From an uncultured Collinsella sp. (GTDB lineage Bacteria > Actinomycetota > Coriobacteriia > Coriobacteriales > Coriobacteriaceae): a stretch of DNA of 6,325 nt. A program made the translations under genes and the position numbers. Positions 1 to 5,730 of the stretch are shown here, piece by piece (positions within the stretch are counted from its first letter, which is position 1; each line of letters opens with the position of its first letter). Under the pieces are notes generated by a model. That model did not search any database. It was not told where the DNA came from and was given only the letters and a program-made list of their open reading frames with translations. The DNA is taken from contig CAAELJ010000116.1 in the NCBI GenBank assembly GCA_900756725.1, positions 1 through 6,325 of the forward strand. Direction: 5' to 3'.

Positions 1-4
1 CGCC

Positions 5-37
5 GTAAAGAAAGGGCCGGGGCATAAACCCCGGCCC
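5..37 (-). terminator. Intrinsic terminator of rho
   Basis: A perfect 9-bp GC-only stem (14-22 pairs with 29-37) encloses the 6-nt loop CATAAA. Read leftward, the stem is followed at once by TTTCTTTA, the U-rich tail expected of a Rho-independent terminator. The rho stop codon lies about 40 nt before the stem. Read rightward, the hairpin is not followed by a T tract, so it should act on leftward transcripts only. Rho's own gene therefore appears to end by the intrinsic, Rho-independent route. Confidence 0.9.
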
Positions 38-78
38 GATTGCCCGTTCTGATGGCGATATAGCGGGCGGCTTTTGGT

Positions 79-2622
79 CTAAAACGTCTGCTCGTAGTCG
101 CTGTGCTTTTTGGCCGAACGCACCAAGAACTCCTGATTGGTGTTGGTGCCCTTAAGGCCCTTAATAAACGACGCCGCCGCGCGCTCGGTGTTGTTCATGC
201 CGGCGAGAATGCGACGCAGGCCGAAGACAAACGGGCGCATCTGCTCGTCGACCAGCAGGTCCTCGTTGCGCGTACCGGAGGCAACGGGGTCGATGGCCGG
301 GAAGATGCGACGGTCGGCGAGGTCGCGGTCGAGCTTGAGTTCCATGTTGCCGGTGCCCTTGAACTCCTCAAAGATGACCTCGTCCATCTTGGAGCCGGTA
401 TCGATGAGGGCGGAGGCGAGGATGGTGAGCGAGCCTCCATTTTCGATATTGCGGGCTGCACCCAGGAAACGCTTGGGCGGATACAAGGCCGCCGAATCGA
501 CACCGCCCGAAAGGATGCGGCCCGAGGCGGGTGCCGCCAGATTGTAGGCGCGGGCAAGACGCGTGATGGAGTCGAGCACCACCACGACATCGCCGCCCAG
601 CTCCACAATGCGCTTGGCGCGTTCGATGACGAGCTCGGCCACGCGGGTGTGGTTCTCGGCAGGCATATCGAAGGTCGAGGCCACGACCTCGCCCTTGATG
701 GAGCGCTGCATATCGGTGACCTCTTCGGGGCGCTCGTCGACGAGTAGGCAGATGAGGTGCACCTCGGGGTTGTTGATCGAGATGGACTGGCAGATCTTCT
801 TAAGGATCGTTGTCTTGCCGGCCTTGGGCGGCGACACGATCAGGCCACGCTGGCCCTTGCCGATCGGCGACACGATATCGATAGCGCGACCGGTAATGGA
901 GTCCTTGCCGTGCTCCATACGCAGCGGCTCGTTGGGATAGACCGGGGTAAGGTCGCCGAACTTGGGGCGGTTGCGGATCTGCTCGGGATCCATGCCGTTA
1001 ACGGTCTTGATCTTGGCGAGGCCGGCGCGCTTGTCGCCGCCGCGCGAGGGGCGCAGCGAACCCTCGATGACATCGCCCGTACGCAGACGCGCGGAGCGGA
1101 TGAGGTAAGCGGGGACGAAGGCGTCCTCGTTGGACTTCATGTAACCGTGGGCATGGATGATGCCGGAGCCGTCCGGGCGAATCTGCAGGATGCCCTTAAT
1201 ATCGCGGAAGCCCTCGGCCTTCGCGGCGGTCGTGTAGATCTCCTCGACAAGCTCGGCCTTCTTCTTGCCGGTCGTCTCGATCTCGAACTCTTTTGCCTTC
1301 TCGCGCAGCTCGGCGACCTTCATGGCCGCAAGCTCCTCGCGCGAAAGCGTGGGCTCGGTGGGGGCGGCGTTGCGCTCCTTGTTGCGCTGCTTGCGGTCGC
1401 GCTGACGGCTGCGGCGGTCGTTGTTGCGATCGTCCTTGCGGTCGTTGCGCTCGTCGTTGCGCTTGTGCTGACGGCGGCCGGGACGGACACCCGCTTCGGC
1501 CTCGGCGCCCCCGTCAGCCGCGGCTGCGGGCGCATCGGTGCCGGACGGGGCCTCGCCCTCTGCCTTGGCATCGGCGTTGGCATGGGCGCTGGGATCGGCG
1601 TCGCCCTGCTGCTCGGCAACCTTGGCCCTTGCGGACTTCTTGCGCGTACGCTTGGGCTTCTCAGTTGCCGGCTGATCGGCGCTCTCGGCCTCGGAAGCGG
1701 CATCGGCGGTTACCTCCGAGGACTTATCGTCGACGGGCTTGGCCTCAGCCTTGACCTTCGCCTTCGTCGAGCGCTTTGCCGCGGTGCGACGGCTGCGGCC
1801 GGGACGGACATCGGCGGGCTCGGCATCGGCAGATGCGGGAGCCTCGGTGGACGGAGCGTCCTGGACCGGGGCATCAACCGTGGCCGTAGGCTCGGCCGTC
1901 ACCGCTGCGCCCTGGGCAGCAGCTGCTGCGGCAGCGGCTTTCTCGGCCTCAACATACGCCTTGGGCTTGCGGCCGCGACGATGCGGGCGCAGAGCCGGAT
2001 CAACGACGGGAACCTCGTTGACCTCAGCGTGCACGACGGGCTCAGCGGAGGAAGCGCCCTCCCCTGCCGCAGAACGAGCCGGAGCTTCAGCGACCTCAGG
2101 AGTCAGCTGCTCGACGGGCTGCTGCGTCTTGGCTGCCGCACTGCGACGCGTGCGCGGTGCCGGCTTCTCGGCCGACTGTTCGGCAGCAGGAGCCTCGGGG
2201 GCGACCGGCGCAGCGAACTCAGTCAATGCCGCGGCCTCGCGCTCGGCAGCGCGACGGCGGGCACGCACAACCTGGGCCTCGCTAATCTGCGCCAGTGCAC
2301 GGGCCTGCGCGACCTCATCGGAAATGGGGGCCGAAGCATCGGTGGCAACGGGGCGCTTCGCGCGCGTGGTGCGCGTCGTACGACGCTTGGGCTTTTCGGC
2401 ATCCTCGCCGTCCGCAGCAGGCTTGGCCAAACGACGCGTGCGCTTAGGCTTAGCGGGAGCAGCCTCCTCGCTAGCAACGGGCGTGGTGGGCGCGGCGGCC
2501 TTAAGCGCCTCGGGAGCCGAGACCTGCGCCGGCGCGGAAAGCACGGCCTGGTCCGACGTAACCGGTGCAGCGGGAGCCGTTTGCGTCGTCGTTATTTCGT
2601 TTTCTTGTTGTTGATCAGACAC
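79..2622 (-). CDS. rho: Transcription termination factor Rho with a 425-residue N-terminal extension
   Basis: Rho is the hexameric, RNA-dependent ATPase/translocase that ends untranslated transcripts. The 847-aa product is about twice the length of E. coli Rho (419 aa). Residues 1-425 are low-complexity Ala/Pro/Glu with repeated Lys/Arg patches, an 8-Ala run near 229-236 and an Arg/Asp/Asn-rich tract at 384-418. Residues 426-470 match the Rho_N helical domain and about 473-560 the cold-shock-like primary RNA-binding domain. The motor follows: Walker A PPKAGKTT at 598-605, DERPEEV with the expected catalytic Glu at 630, Walker B and RecA segment VVVVLDSITRLARAYN at 679-694, a KGTGNME loop near 755-761, and the likely arginine finger in SGTR at 785. 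Residues equivalent to the known bicyclomycin contacts (K600, K603, D629, R631, S685) are present. The start is GTG: an in-frame TGA sits four codons upstream (2632-2634), so no longer form is possible. No strong Shine-Dalgarno precedes it, only AAAGTTGAG. The core is intact and presumably functional; the role of the extension is not shown by the sequence. Confidence 0.97.
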   Translation of the reverse strand: MSDQQQENEITTTQTAPAAPVTSDQAVLSAPAQVSAPEALKAAAPTTPVASEEAAPAKPKRTRRLAKPAADGEDAEKPKRRTTRTTRAKRPVATDASAPISDEVAQARALAQISEAQVVRARRRAAEREAAALTEFAAPVAPEAPAAEQSAEKPAPRTRRSAAAKTQQPVEQLTPEVAEAPARSAAGEGASSAEPVVHAEVNEVPVVDPALRPHRRGRKPKAYVEAEKAAAAAAAAQGAAVTAEPTATVDAPVQDAPSTEAPASADAEPADVRPGRSRRTAAKRSTKAKVKAEAKPVDDKSSEVTADAASEAESADQPATEKPKRTRKKSARAKVAEQQGDADPSAHANADAKAEGEAPSGTDAPAAAADGGAEAEAGVRPGRRQHKRNDERNDRKDDRNNDRRSRQRDRKQRNKERNAAPTEPTLSREELAAMKVAELREKAKEFEIETTGKKKAELVEEIYTTAAKAEGFRDIKGILQIRPDGSGIIHAHGYMKSNEDAFVPAYLIRSARLRTGDVIEGSLRPSRGGDKRAGLAKIKTVNGMDPEQIRNRPKFGDLTPVYPNEPLRMEHGKDSITGRAIDIVSPIGKGQRGLIVSPPKAGKTTILKKICQSISINNPEVHLICLLVDERPEEVTDMQRSIKGEVVASTFDMPAENHTRVAELVIERAKRIVELGGDVVVVLDSITRLARAYNLAAPASGRILSGGVDSAALYPPKRFLGAARNIENGGSLTILASALIDTGSKMDEVIFEEFKGTGNMELKLDRDLADRRIFPAIDPVASGTRNEDLLVDEQMRPFVFGLRRILAGMNNTERAAASFIKGLKGTNTNQEFLVRSAKKHSDYEQTF

Positions 2623-2760
2623 AGTGTTTGCTCAACTTTCTTTTCAAGCCCTGTGATCACATGCTCCCTGCATAAACCTTCAGGGCGGCTAAACAGTCTA
2701 GCTCCGTCAAATACCGACGGACATCATTGATCTGTATAGAGATGATTGCGTTATATACGC
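2623..2760 (-). promoter_or_regulatory. rho 5' leader with two small hairpins and a palindrome
   Basis: If the promoter at 2767-2794 is used, rho carries an untranslated leader of roughly 138 nt. It contains two short hairpins: 2704-2708 with 2716-2720 (CCGTC/GACGG) and 2666-2670 with 2681-2685 (CCCTG/CAGGG, 10-nt loop). It also has the 10-bp palindrome TGTGATCACA at 2652-2661, just before the weak ribosome-binding region. In E. coli rho is autoregulated through termination in its leader. That a similar control acts here is inference; the hairpins are short and could be incidental. Confidence 0.4.
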
Positions 2761-2766
2761 AGCGTT

Positions 2767-2794
2767 AGTGTAACACAACCGCAACCACCTGCAA
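2767..2794 (-). promoter_or_regulatory. Candidate sigma-70-type promoter of rho
   Basis: Read leftward, there is a -35-like TTGCAG (2789-2794), a 16-nt spacer and a -10 element TACACT (2767-2772) preceded by TG one base away, giving an extended -10. Expected start of transcription is near 2760. It is the best promoter-like match I found upstream of rho. An alternative -10 such as TATATA around 2752-2757 cannot be excluded. Confidence 0.55.
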
Positions 2795-2881
2795 CTTAGT
2801 CATCGGGGACGTTCTTAAACGACTAGTCAAAAGGGATGCTCTTTACAAAGTTCCGGCGTACACCATCGCCGCATCAAAAGC

Positions 2882-2942
2882 TGCGGTGAAATAGTTCCCA
2901 AATCCCGGCCGGCACCCCTCAAGCAGGAACCATTCCACCGCA
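2882..2942. repeat. Palindromic element C (17-bp arms)
   Basis: The left arm 2882-2898 and right arm 2926-2942 are reverse complements at 15 of 17 positions (TGCGGTGAAATAGTTCC against the reverse complement TGCGGTGGAATGGTTCC). The 27-nt loop contains the perfect palindrome CCGGCCGG (2905-2912). No T tract follows on either side, so it is not an ordinary intrinsic terminator. It resembles a REP or small palindromic intergenic repeat; whether it recurs elsewhere cannot be seen here. Confidence 0.65.
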
Positions 2943-3043
2943 ACTCATAAGAAGAAGGCAGATCAAGCCTCAAGCATCGAGAAAACGGAACAGCTAAGGG
3001 ACAAGGGCATCGGCCCCAAGATCGATGTGCCACGAATCGCGCC

Positions 3044-3173
3044 CATCTACTACGTTTGCCCCCGCACCCCTGACCATACTCACTATTTTTCGAAAGTCGC
3101 AGACCTGCTACCTGCGGTTTTAATATTGCGATTTTCGGCGTGGTTCGGGGTACGCACTTAAACGTAGTAGATG
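3044..3173 (+). repeat. Element A, ~130-bp terminal-inverted-repeat element, first copy
   Basis: The ends are a perfect 14-bp inverted repeat, CATCTACTACGTTT at 3044-3057 and its complement at 3160-3173. Pairing continues more weakly to ACCCC/GGGGT (3066-3070 with 3147-3151). The distance from the outer edge of TACTACG (3048) to the outer edge of CGTAGTA (3169) is 122 bp, exactly as in element B. The interior 3090-3151 aligns without gaps to the reverse complement of element B at 43 of 62 positions by hand count. It has no coding potential. It could be a small non-autonomous mobile element or a structured RNA/DNA element; the sequence does not decide between these. Confidence 0.75.
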
Positions 3174-3219
3174 CCCCCGATTCTTGGCAGAAGGTATCCC
3201 ACCGTTCCTCCACGGGACA

Positions 3220-3257
3220 AAAATGATCCGTTTTCCTCCGTCCCCTAGGGTCATTTT
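3220..3257. repeat. Short palindromic element D
   Basis: Arms AAAATGATCC (3220-3229) and GGGTCATTTT (3248-3257) are complementary at 9 of 10 positions around an 18-nt loop. It ends 4 bp before element B begins, in the space between elements A and B. No U-rich tail follows. It is probably another intergenic palindromic repeat, although chance is possible at this length. Confidence 0.45.
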
Positions 3258-3261
3258 CAAA

Positions 3262-3407
3262 ACTATGGCTGTTTACTACGATGAATCGCTCAACCACGAC
3301 CACGCCAAAAACCGAAAAAATAAAACCCCAGCTAGATGGCTTGCACTTTTCGGTGAAAAGCCCGTGTGATTGGAATCCCTCGATTCATCGTAGTAAACCG
3401 GTATAGT
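3262..3407 (-). repeat. Element B, ~130-bp terminal-inverted-repeat element, second copy (inverted)
   Basis: The arms 3262-3288 and 3381-3407 are complementary at 24 of 27 positions, including a perfect 18-bp core GTTTACTACGATGAATCG (3271-3288 with 3381-3398). TACTACG (3274-3280) and CGTAGTA (3389-3395) bound 122 bp, the same length as in element A. The interior, read on the minus strand, aligns gaplessly with element A, with the best block around GGTTTTA and GGCGTGGT. The arms outside TACTACG differ from those of A yet remain self-complementary. No gene is present inside. The right arm lies about 50 bp from the argS terminator. Confidence 0.8.
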
Positions 3408-3455
3408 TGCGATTTGGTAGCATTTTCCAGCAAGCCAAATTGTCTCGCTAAACGC

Positions 3456-3490
3456 AAAAAGCCCGACCTCCGCATGGGAGATCGGGCTTT
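3456..3490 (-). terminator. Intrinsic terminator of argS
   Basis: A long hairpin, 3458-3471 pairing with 3477-3490, has 13 Watson-Crick pairs. The single mismatched position on the plus strand (3467/3481) becomes a G-U wobble in the leftward RNA, which argues that the leftward transcript is the one that uses it. The stem is followed on that strand by UUUUU (3460-3456). It lies about 45 nt past the argS stop codon. Rightward reading gives only three T residues after the stem. Confidence 0.92.
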
Positions 3491-3534
3491 CGAGGCTCAG
3501 TCAAACCAAACCAACGCAGTCAAACGACCAGCGC

Positions 3535-5388
3535 TTACATCTGCTCGGGGGCAGAAACGCCAACGAGGGTAAGCACCAGGGCGAGCGTCACGCGGACGGC
3601 GTCGCAGGCGGCCAGACGGGCGCGCGAGAGCTCGGGGTCGACGGGACGGCCCTCGCTCGGCAGAACCTGGCAGGCGGCGTAGAAGCTGTGGAAGTCGCCG
3701 GCGAGCTCCTCGGCAAAGTGCGTCAGGCGGAACGGGGCGCGATCGCGAGCGCAGCTGGCAATCAGGTCGGTGAGCTCGTTGAGCTTACGCGACAGGGCGA
3801 GCTCGGTCGGGTCGGTCAGCAGCGAGTAATCGACGTTCTCACCGATGGCCTTGGCGGCGACGGCCTTCATGCCCATCTCGGCGGCCTGCTCGGCAGTAAC
3901 GTCGGCGGCACGGCGCAGGATGGAGCACACGCGAGCGTGAGCGTACTGCACGTAGTACACCGGGTTGGAGTTGTCGCGCTTCTTGACGGCCTCGATGTCG
4001 AAGTCGACCATCTGGTTGGAGCTCTTGGAGATGAGCGTGTAGCGGGCGGCGTCAGAGCCGACCTCGTCGACGAGTTCCTGCAGGGTCACCATGGTGCCCT
4101 TGCGCTTGGACATACGGACGGGCTTGCCGTTGCGCAGCAGGTTGACGAGCTGGCCCAGCAGAACCTCAAACTTGCCGGGATAGCCAAGAGCGTCACAGAC
4201 GCAGCGGACGCGCTCGATGTAGCCGTGGTGGTCGGCGCCCCAGATGTCGATGACGTGGTCGACGCGCTGGAACTTATCCCAGTGATAGGCAACATCGGAG
4301 GCGAAGTAGGTGTACTCGCCATCGGACTTGATCAGGACGCGGTCCTTGTCATCGCCCAGGTCGGTGGAACGGAACCACAGGGCGCCGTCCTTGGTGTAGA
4401 GGTAGCCCATCTTGTCGAGCTTCTCAAAAGCGCGGTCGACGGCGGAGGTGCCGGCGGTCTCGCCCTCGGTGTCCTTCACGTACAGAGAGCGCTCGGAGAA
4501 CCAACGATCAAAGTCGCAGTTAACGGCGTGGCAAAGGTCGCGCATGTTGTCGACCATCTTTACGTAGCCGCGCTCGCGGAAGCTCTCCATGCGCTCCTGC
4601 GGATCGGCGTTGACCCACTTATCGCCGTCGGTGCGCCAGAACTCGGCAGCCTCGTCGATGATGTAGTCGCCGCCGTAGGAGTCCTTGCCCAGAGTCTCGG
4701 CAAAGTTGTCCTGATACGGATGGGTCTCGGGATGCTCGTCGCTCTCGTCGGCAACAAAGGCGTCGCGGTCGGCGATCAGAAGCTTGTGAGCCTCGTCGAT
4801 ATCCACGCCCTGCTTGGCGATGATGTCGGCAAGCTGCATATAGCGCGTGCTGATGGAGTTACCGAAGGTGTTCATCTGAGAGCCGTGGTCGTTGATGTAG
4901 AACTCACGCTGGATGTCGTAACCGGCGTGGTCCATCACACGGCAAAGGGAGTCGCCCAGAGCGGCCCAGCGGCCATGACCGATGTGCATGGGGCCGACGG
5001 GGTTGGCGGAGACGAACTCGACCTGAGTCTTCAGGCCGCCACCGACGTTGGACTTAGCGAAGTCCATACCCTTCTCGCGGGCCTCGCCAAAGATGGCGTT
5101 CTTGACGGCGACGGAGAGGTAGAAGTTGATGAAGCCAGGACCGGCGATCTCGACCTTCTCGATTGCGGGGTCCTTGGGCATATGGGCGACGACGGCCTCG
5201 GCGATCTTGCGCGGGGCGCAGTGAGCCAGCTTGGCGGACTTCAGGGCCATGGTGGAGGTCCACTCGCCATGAGAAGTATCAGCCGGTCGCTCGATAGCGC
5301 AATCGTCAAGTTCAAATGCGGAAAGGTCGCCGGCCTCCTGGGCCGCAGCAAGCGCAGCGCGTACCAGCTCTTCAATCTTCTCGGGCAT
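3535..5388 (-). CDS. argS: Arginyl-tRNA synthetase
   Basis: This class I aminoacyl-tRNA synthetase joins arginine to tRNA-Arg in the cytoplasm, using ATP. The 617-aa product has the usual ArgRS length and domain order. The N-terminal additional domain covers about residues 1-90. The catalytic fold follows, with SANPVGPMHIGHGRWA carrying the HIGH signature at 135-138, and the KMSKS-type loop is RMSKRKGT at 425-432. The DALR anticodon-binding domain runs from NPVYYVQYAHAR (475-486) to the C-terminal VSAPEQM, close to the usual ArgRS ending APERM. The reading frame stays open for 23 codons upstream, but the ATG at 5386-5388 is the better start: AGGAGG lies 4 nt before it and MPEKIEELVRAAL begins the family's N-terminal helix. 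All expected motifs are present and no frameshift is seen. It appears monocistronic, with its own terminator. Confidence 0.97.
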   Translation of the reverse strand: MPEKIEELVRAALAAAQEAGDLSAFELDDCAIERPADTSHGEWTSTMALKSAKLAHCAPRKIAEAVVAHMPKDPAIEKVEIAGPGFINFYLSVAVKNAIFGEAREKGMDFAKSNVGGGLKTQVEFVSANPVGPMHIGHGRWAALGDSLCRVMDHAGYDIQREFYINDHGSQMNTFGNSISTRYMQLADIIAKQGVDIDEAHKLLIADRDAFVADESDEHPETHPYQDNFAETLGKDSYGGDYIIDEAAEFWRTDGDKWVNADPQERMESFRERGYVKMVDNMRDLCHAVNCDFDRWFSERSLYVKDTEGETAGTSAVDRAFEKLDKMGYLYTKDGALWFRSTDLGDDKDRVLIKSDGEYTYFASDVAYHWDKFQRVDHVIDIWGADHHGYIERVRCVCDALGYPGKFEVLLGQLVNLLRNGKPVRMSKRKGTMVTLQELVDEVGSDAARYTLISKSSNQMVDFDIEAVKKRDNSNPVYYVQYAHARVCSILRRAADVTAEQAAEMGMKAVAAKAIGENVDYSLLTDPTELALSRKLNELTDLIASCARDRAPFRLTHFAEELAGDFHSFYAACQVLPSEGRPVDPELSRARLAACDAVRVTLALVLTLVGVSAPEQM

Positions 5389-5392
5389 AGAT

Positions 5393-5398
5393 CCTCCT
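5393..5398 (-). promoter_or_regulatory. Ribosome-binding site of argS
   Basis: AGGAGG (within AAGGAGGATCT) ends 4 nt before the ATG at 5386-5388. It fixes the start at this ATG rather than at earlier in-frame codons, and contrasts with the weak site in front of rho. Confidence 0.9.
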
Positions 5399-5447
5399 TG
5401 TGTTAAAGCCCCCGAGCTCTTGGTCACTCGTAGGGCAAAAGCCAGAG

Positions 5448-5484
5448 TTTGTAGCACTCTATCACAAGCGGTAACTACTGTCGC
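5448..5484 (-). promoter_or_regulatory. Candidate proximal promoter of argS
   Basis: Read leftward, GCGACA (5479-5484) and TAGAGT (5456-5461) are separated by 17 nt, matching 4 of 6 bases of the -35 consensus and a TAnnnT -10. An overlapping alternative is the extended -10 TGCTACAAA (-10 hexamer at 5448-5453) with TTACCG (5469-5474) 15 nt upstream. Either would give a leader of roughly 55-65 nt. The matches are modest. Confidence 0.35.
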
Positions 5485-5515
5485 AGGGTAAAGCTAATAG
5501 ATATTGCATATGCAC

Positions 5516-5545
5516 AAAAATGACTACCGCTCTTGCGCGGCGGTA
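5516..5545 (-). terminator. Weak terminator-like hairpin upstream of argS
   Basis: On the minus strand TACCGC (5540-5545) pairs with GCGGTA (5525-5530) over a 9-nt loop; after GTCA comes TTTTT (5520-5516). The 6-bp stem and the 4-nt gap before the T tract make it weaker than the other two terminators in the window. It could end a short leftward transcript starting near 5650 or act as an attenuator in a long argS leader. The T-box consensus GGUGGNACCGCG is absent. Confidence 0.3.
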
Positions 5546-5656
5546 CAAAGTTGGCGGTTTGCCTGCTGTTTATACACGTTCTAGAAATGCATAAACGTAT
5601 GAATAAGTCGTTCTATTTATCGAATACTCTTACCTATCGGAGTTGTGTGCTTTTCC

Positions 5657-5685
5657 TGCATAAAGTGATGGTTTGCGCACGTCAA
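5657..5685 (-). promoter_or_regulatory. Possible distal leftward promoter
   Basis: Read leftward, TTGACG (5680-5685) matches 5 of 6 bases of the -35 consensus. After a 17-nt spacer comes TATGCA (5657-5662), a poor -10. If active, transcription would begin near 5650 and run toward argS through the hairpin at 5516-5545. It almost abuts the rightward carD promoter, so the two could compete for polymerase. Confidence 0.25.
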
Positions 5686-5702
5686 CGTGGTATTCTTAAC
5701 AT
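5673..5702 (+). promoter_or_regulatory. Candidate promoter of the carD-like gene
   Basis: The clearest signal is an extended -10, TGGTATTCT (TG at 5688-5689, TATTCT at 5691-5696), without a good -35. An alternative is TTGCGC (5673-5678), an 18-nt spacer and TAACAT (5697-5702). Either puts the transcription start about 20-30 nt before the ATG, giving a very short leader. Confidence 0.4.
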
Positions 5703-5716
5703 ACGTAAATTCGTAT
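5701..5716. promoter_or_regulatory. Operator-like palindrome before the carD-like gene
   Basis: ATACG-TAAATT-CGTAT is a perfect 5-bp inverted repeat over a 6-nt centre, placed between the candidate -10 and the ribosome-binding site. The position suits a repressor site over the transcription start, but it is short and no regulator can be named. Confidence 0.25.
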
Positions 5717-5721
5717 AAGTT

Positions 5722-5726
5722 GGAGG
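5722..5726 (+). promoter_or_regulatory. Ribosome-binding site of the carD-like gene
   Basis: GGAGG lies 4 nt before the ATG at 5731 (TTGGAGGTAGCATG), a strong Shine-Dalgarno that supports this start. Confidence 0.88.
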
Positions 5727-5730
5727 TAGC

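Larger units (their letters stand above)
2795..3455. other. Gene-free region between rho promoter and argS terminator
   Basis: This ~660-bp stretch has no convincing gene. Open frames in it run through the palindromic repeats, lack ribosome-binding sites and have compositions unlike proteins. Its recognisable content is four palindromic elements (2882-2942, 3044-3173, 3220-3257, 3262-3407), described separately, and the 8-bp palindrome GACTAGTC at 2821-2828 a short way upstream of the rho promoter. The part from 2943 to 3043 shows only a 9-bp direct repeat CCTCAAGCA (2917-2925 and 2968-2976) and no clear function. The region lies after the argS terminator and before the rho promoter, so it need not be transcribed with either gene. 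Confidence 0.7.
5389..5730. other. argS-carD divergent intergenic region
   Basis: This 342-bp region between two divergent genes is AT-richer than its neighbours. No protein gene is supported; a 61-codon open frame at 5533-5718 lacks a ribosome-binding site and a recognisable sequence. It holds candidate promoters on both strands, the palindrome TGCATATGCA (5505-5514), and an imperfect palindrome TGCATA-AACG-TATGAA (5588-5603). TGCATAAA occurs twice (5588-5595, 5657-5664). There is also a hairpin TACCGC/GCGGTA (5525-5530 with 5540-5545). No tRNA and no consensus T-box sequence was found. Confidence 0.6.

Noticed and set aside
2652..2661. CRP-type operator at TGTGATCACA
   Set aside because: CRP sites need TGTGA and TCACA separated by 6 bp; here the half-sites are fused without a spacer.
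757..2730. 657-codon open frame on the plus strand across the rho extension
   Set aside because: It is the antisense shadow of the GC-rich, Ala/Arg/Glu-rich rho coding sequence; its product is low-complexity Gly/Leu/Arg and no ribosome-binding site precedes it.
2843..2944. Short leftward frame ending in GNYFTAAFDAAMVYAGTL that looks protein-like
   Set aside because: It is only about 33 codons long, is preceded by an in-frame stop and overlaps palindrome C. It could be the tail of a decayed gene, but nothing upstream supports that.
2827..3303. 158-codon leftward open frame in the rho-argS gap
   Set aside because: It runs through palindromic elements A, C and D, is rich in Cys/Trp/Arg, has no ribosome-binding site and resembles no family I know.
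3044..3407. CRISPR array, suggested by the regularly spaced TACTACG motif
   Set aside because: The motif is only 7 bp long, alternates in orientation and is spaced 111-115 bp apart; the intervening sequences are homologous to each other rather than unique spacers.
3044..3407. Integron attC sites, suggested by ~130-bp imperfect palindromes
   Set aside because: The arms do not contain the RYYYAAC/GTTRRRY core pair in the required positions, and no cassette genes lie between the elements.
3688..5406. 572-codon open frame on the plus strand opposite argS
   Set aside because: It is an antisense shadow of argS. The product is a monotonous Val/Gly/Leu/Asp/Ala string with no family signature.
5389..5457. 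Longer ArgS with 23 extra N-terminal residues
   Set aside because: The frame is open, but AGGAGG lies 4 nt before the ATG at 5386-5388, and the extra residues do not resemble an ArgRS N-terminus and would overlap the candidate promoter.
5389..5560. T-box riboswitch upstream of argS
   Set aside because: ACCGC sequence occurs near a terminator-like hairpin, but the conserved GGUGGNACCGCG sequence and a recognisable specifier stem are missing.
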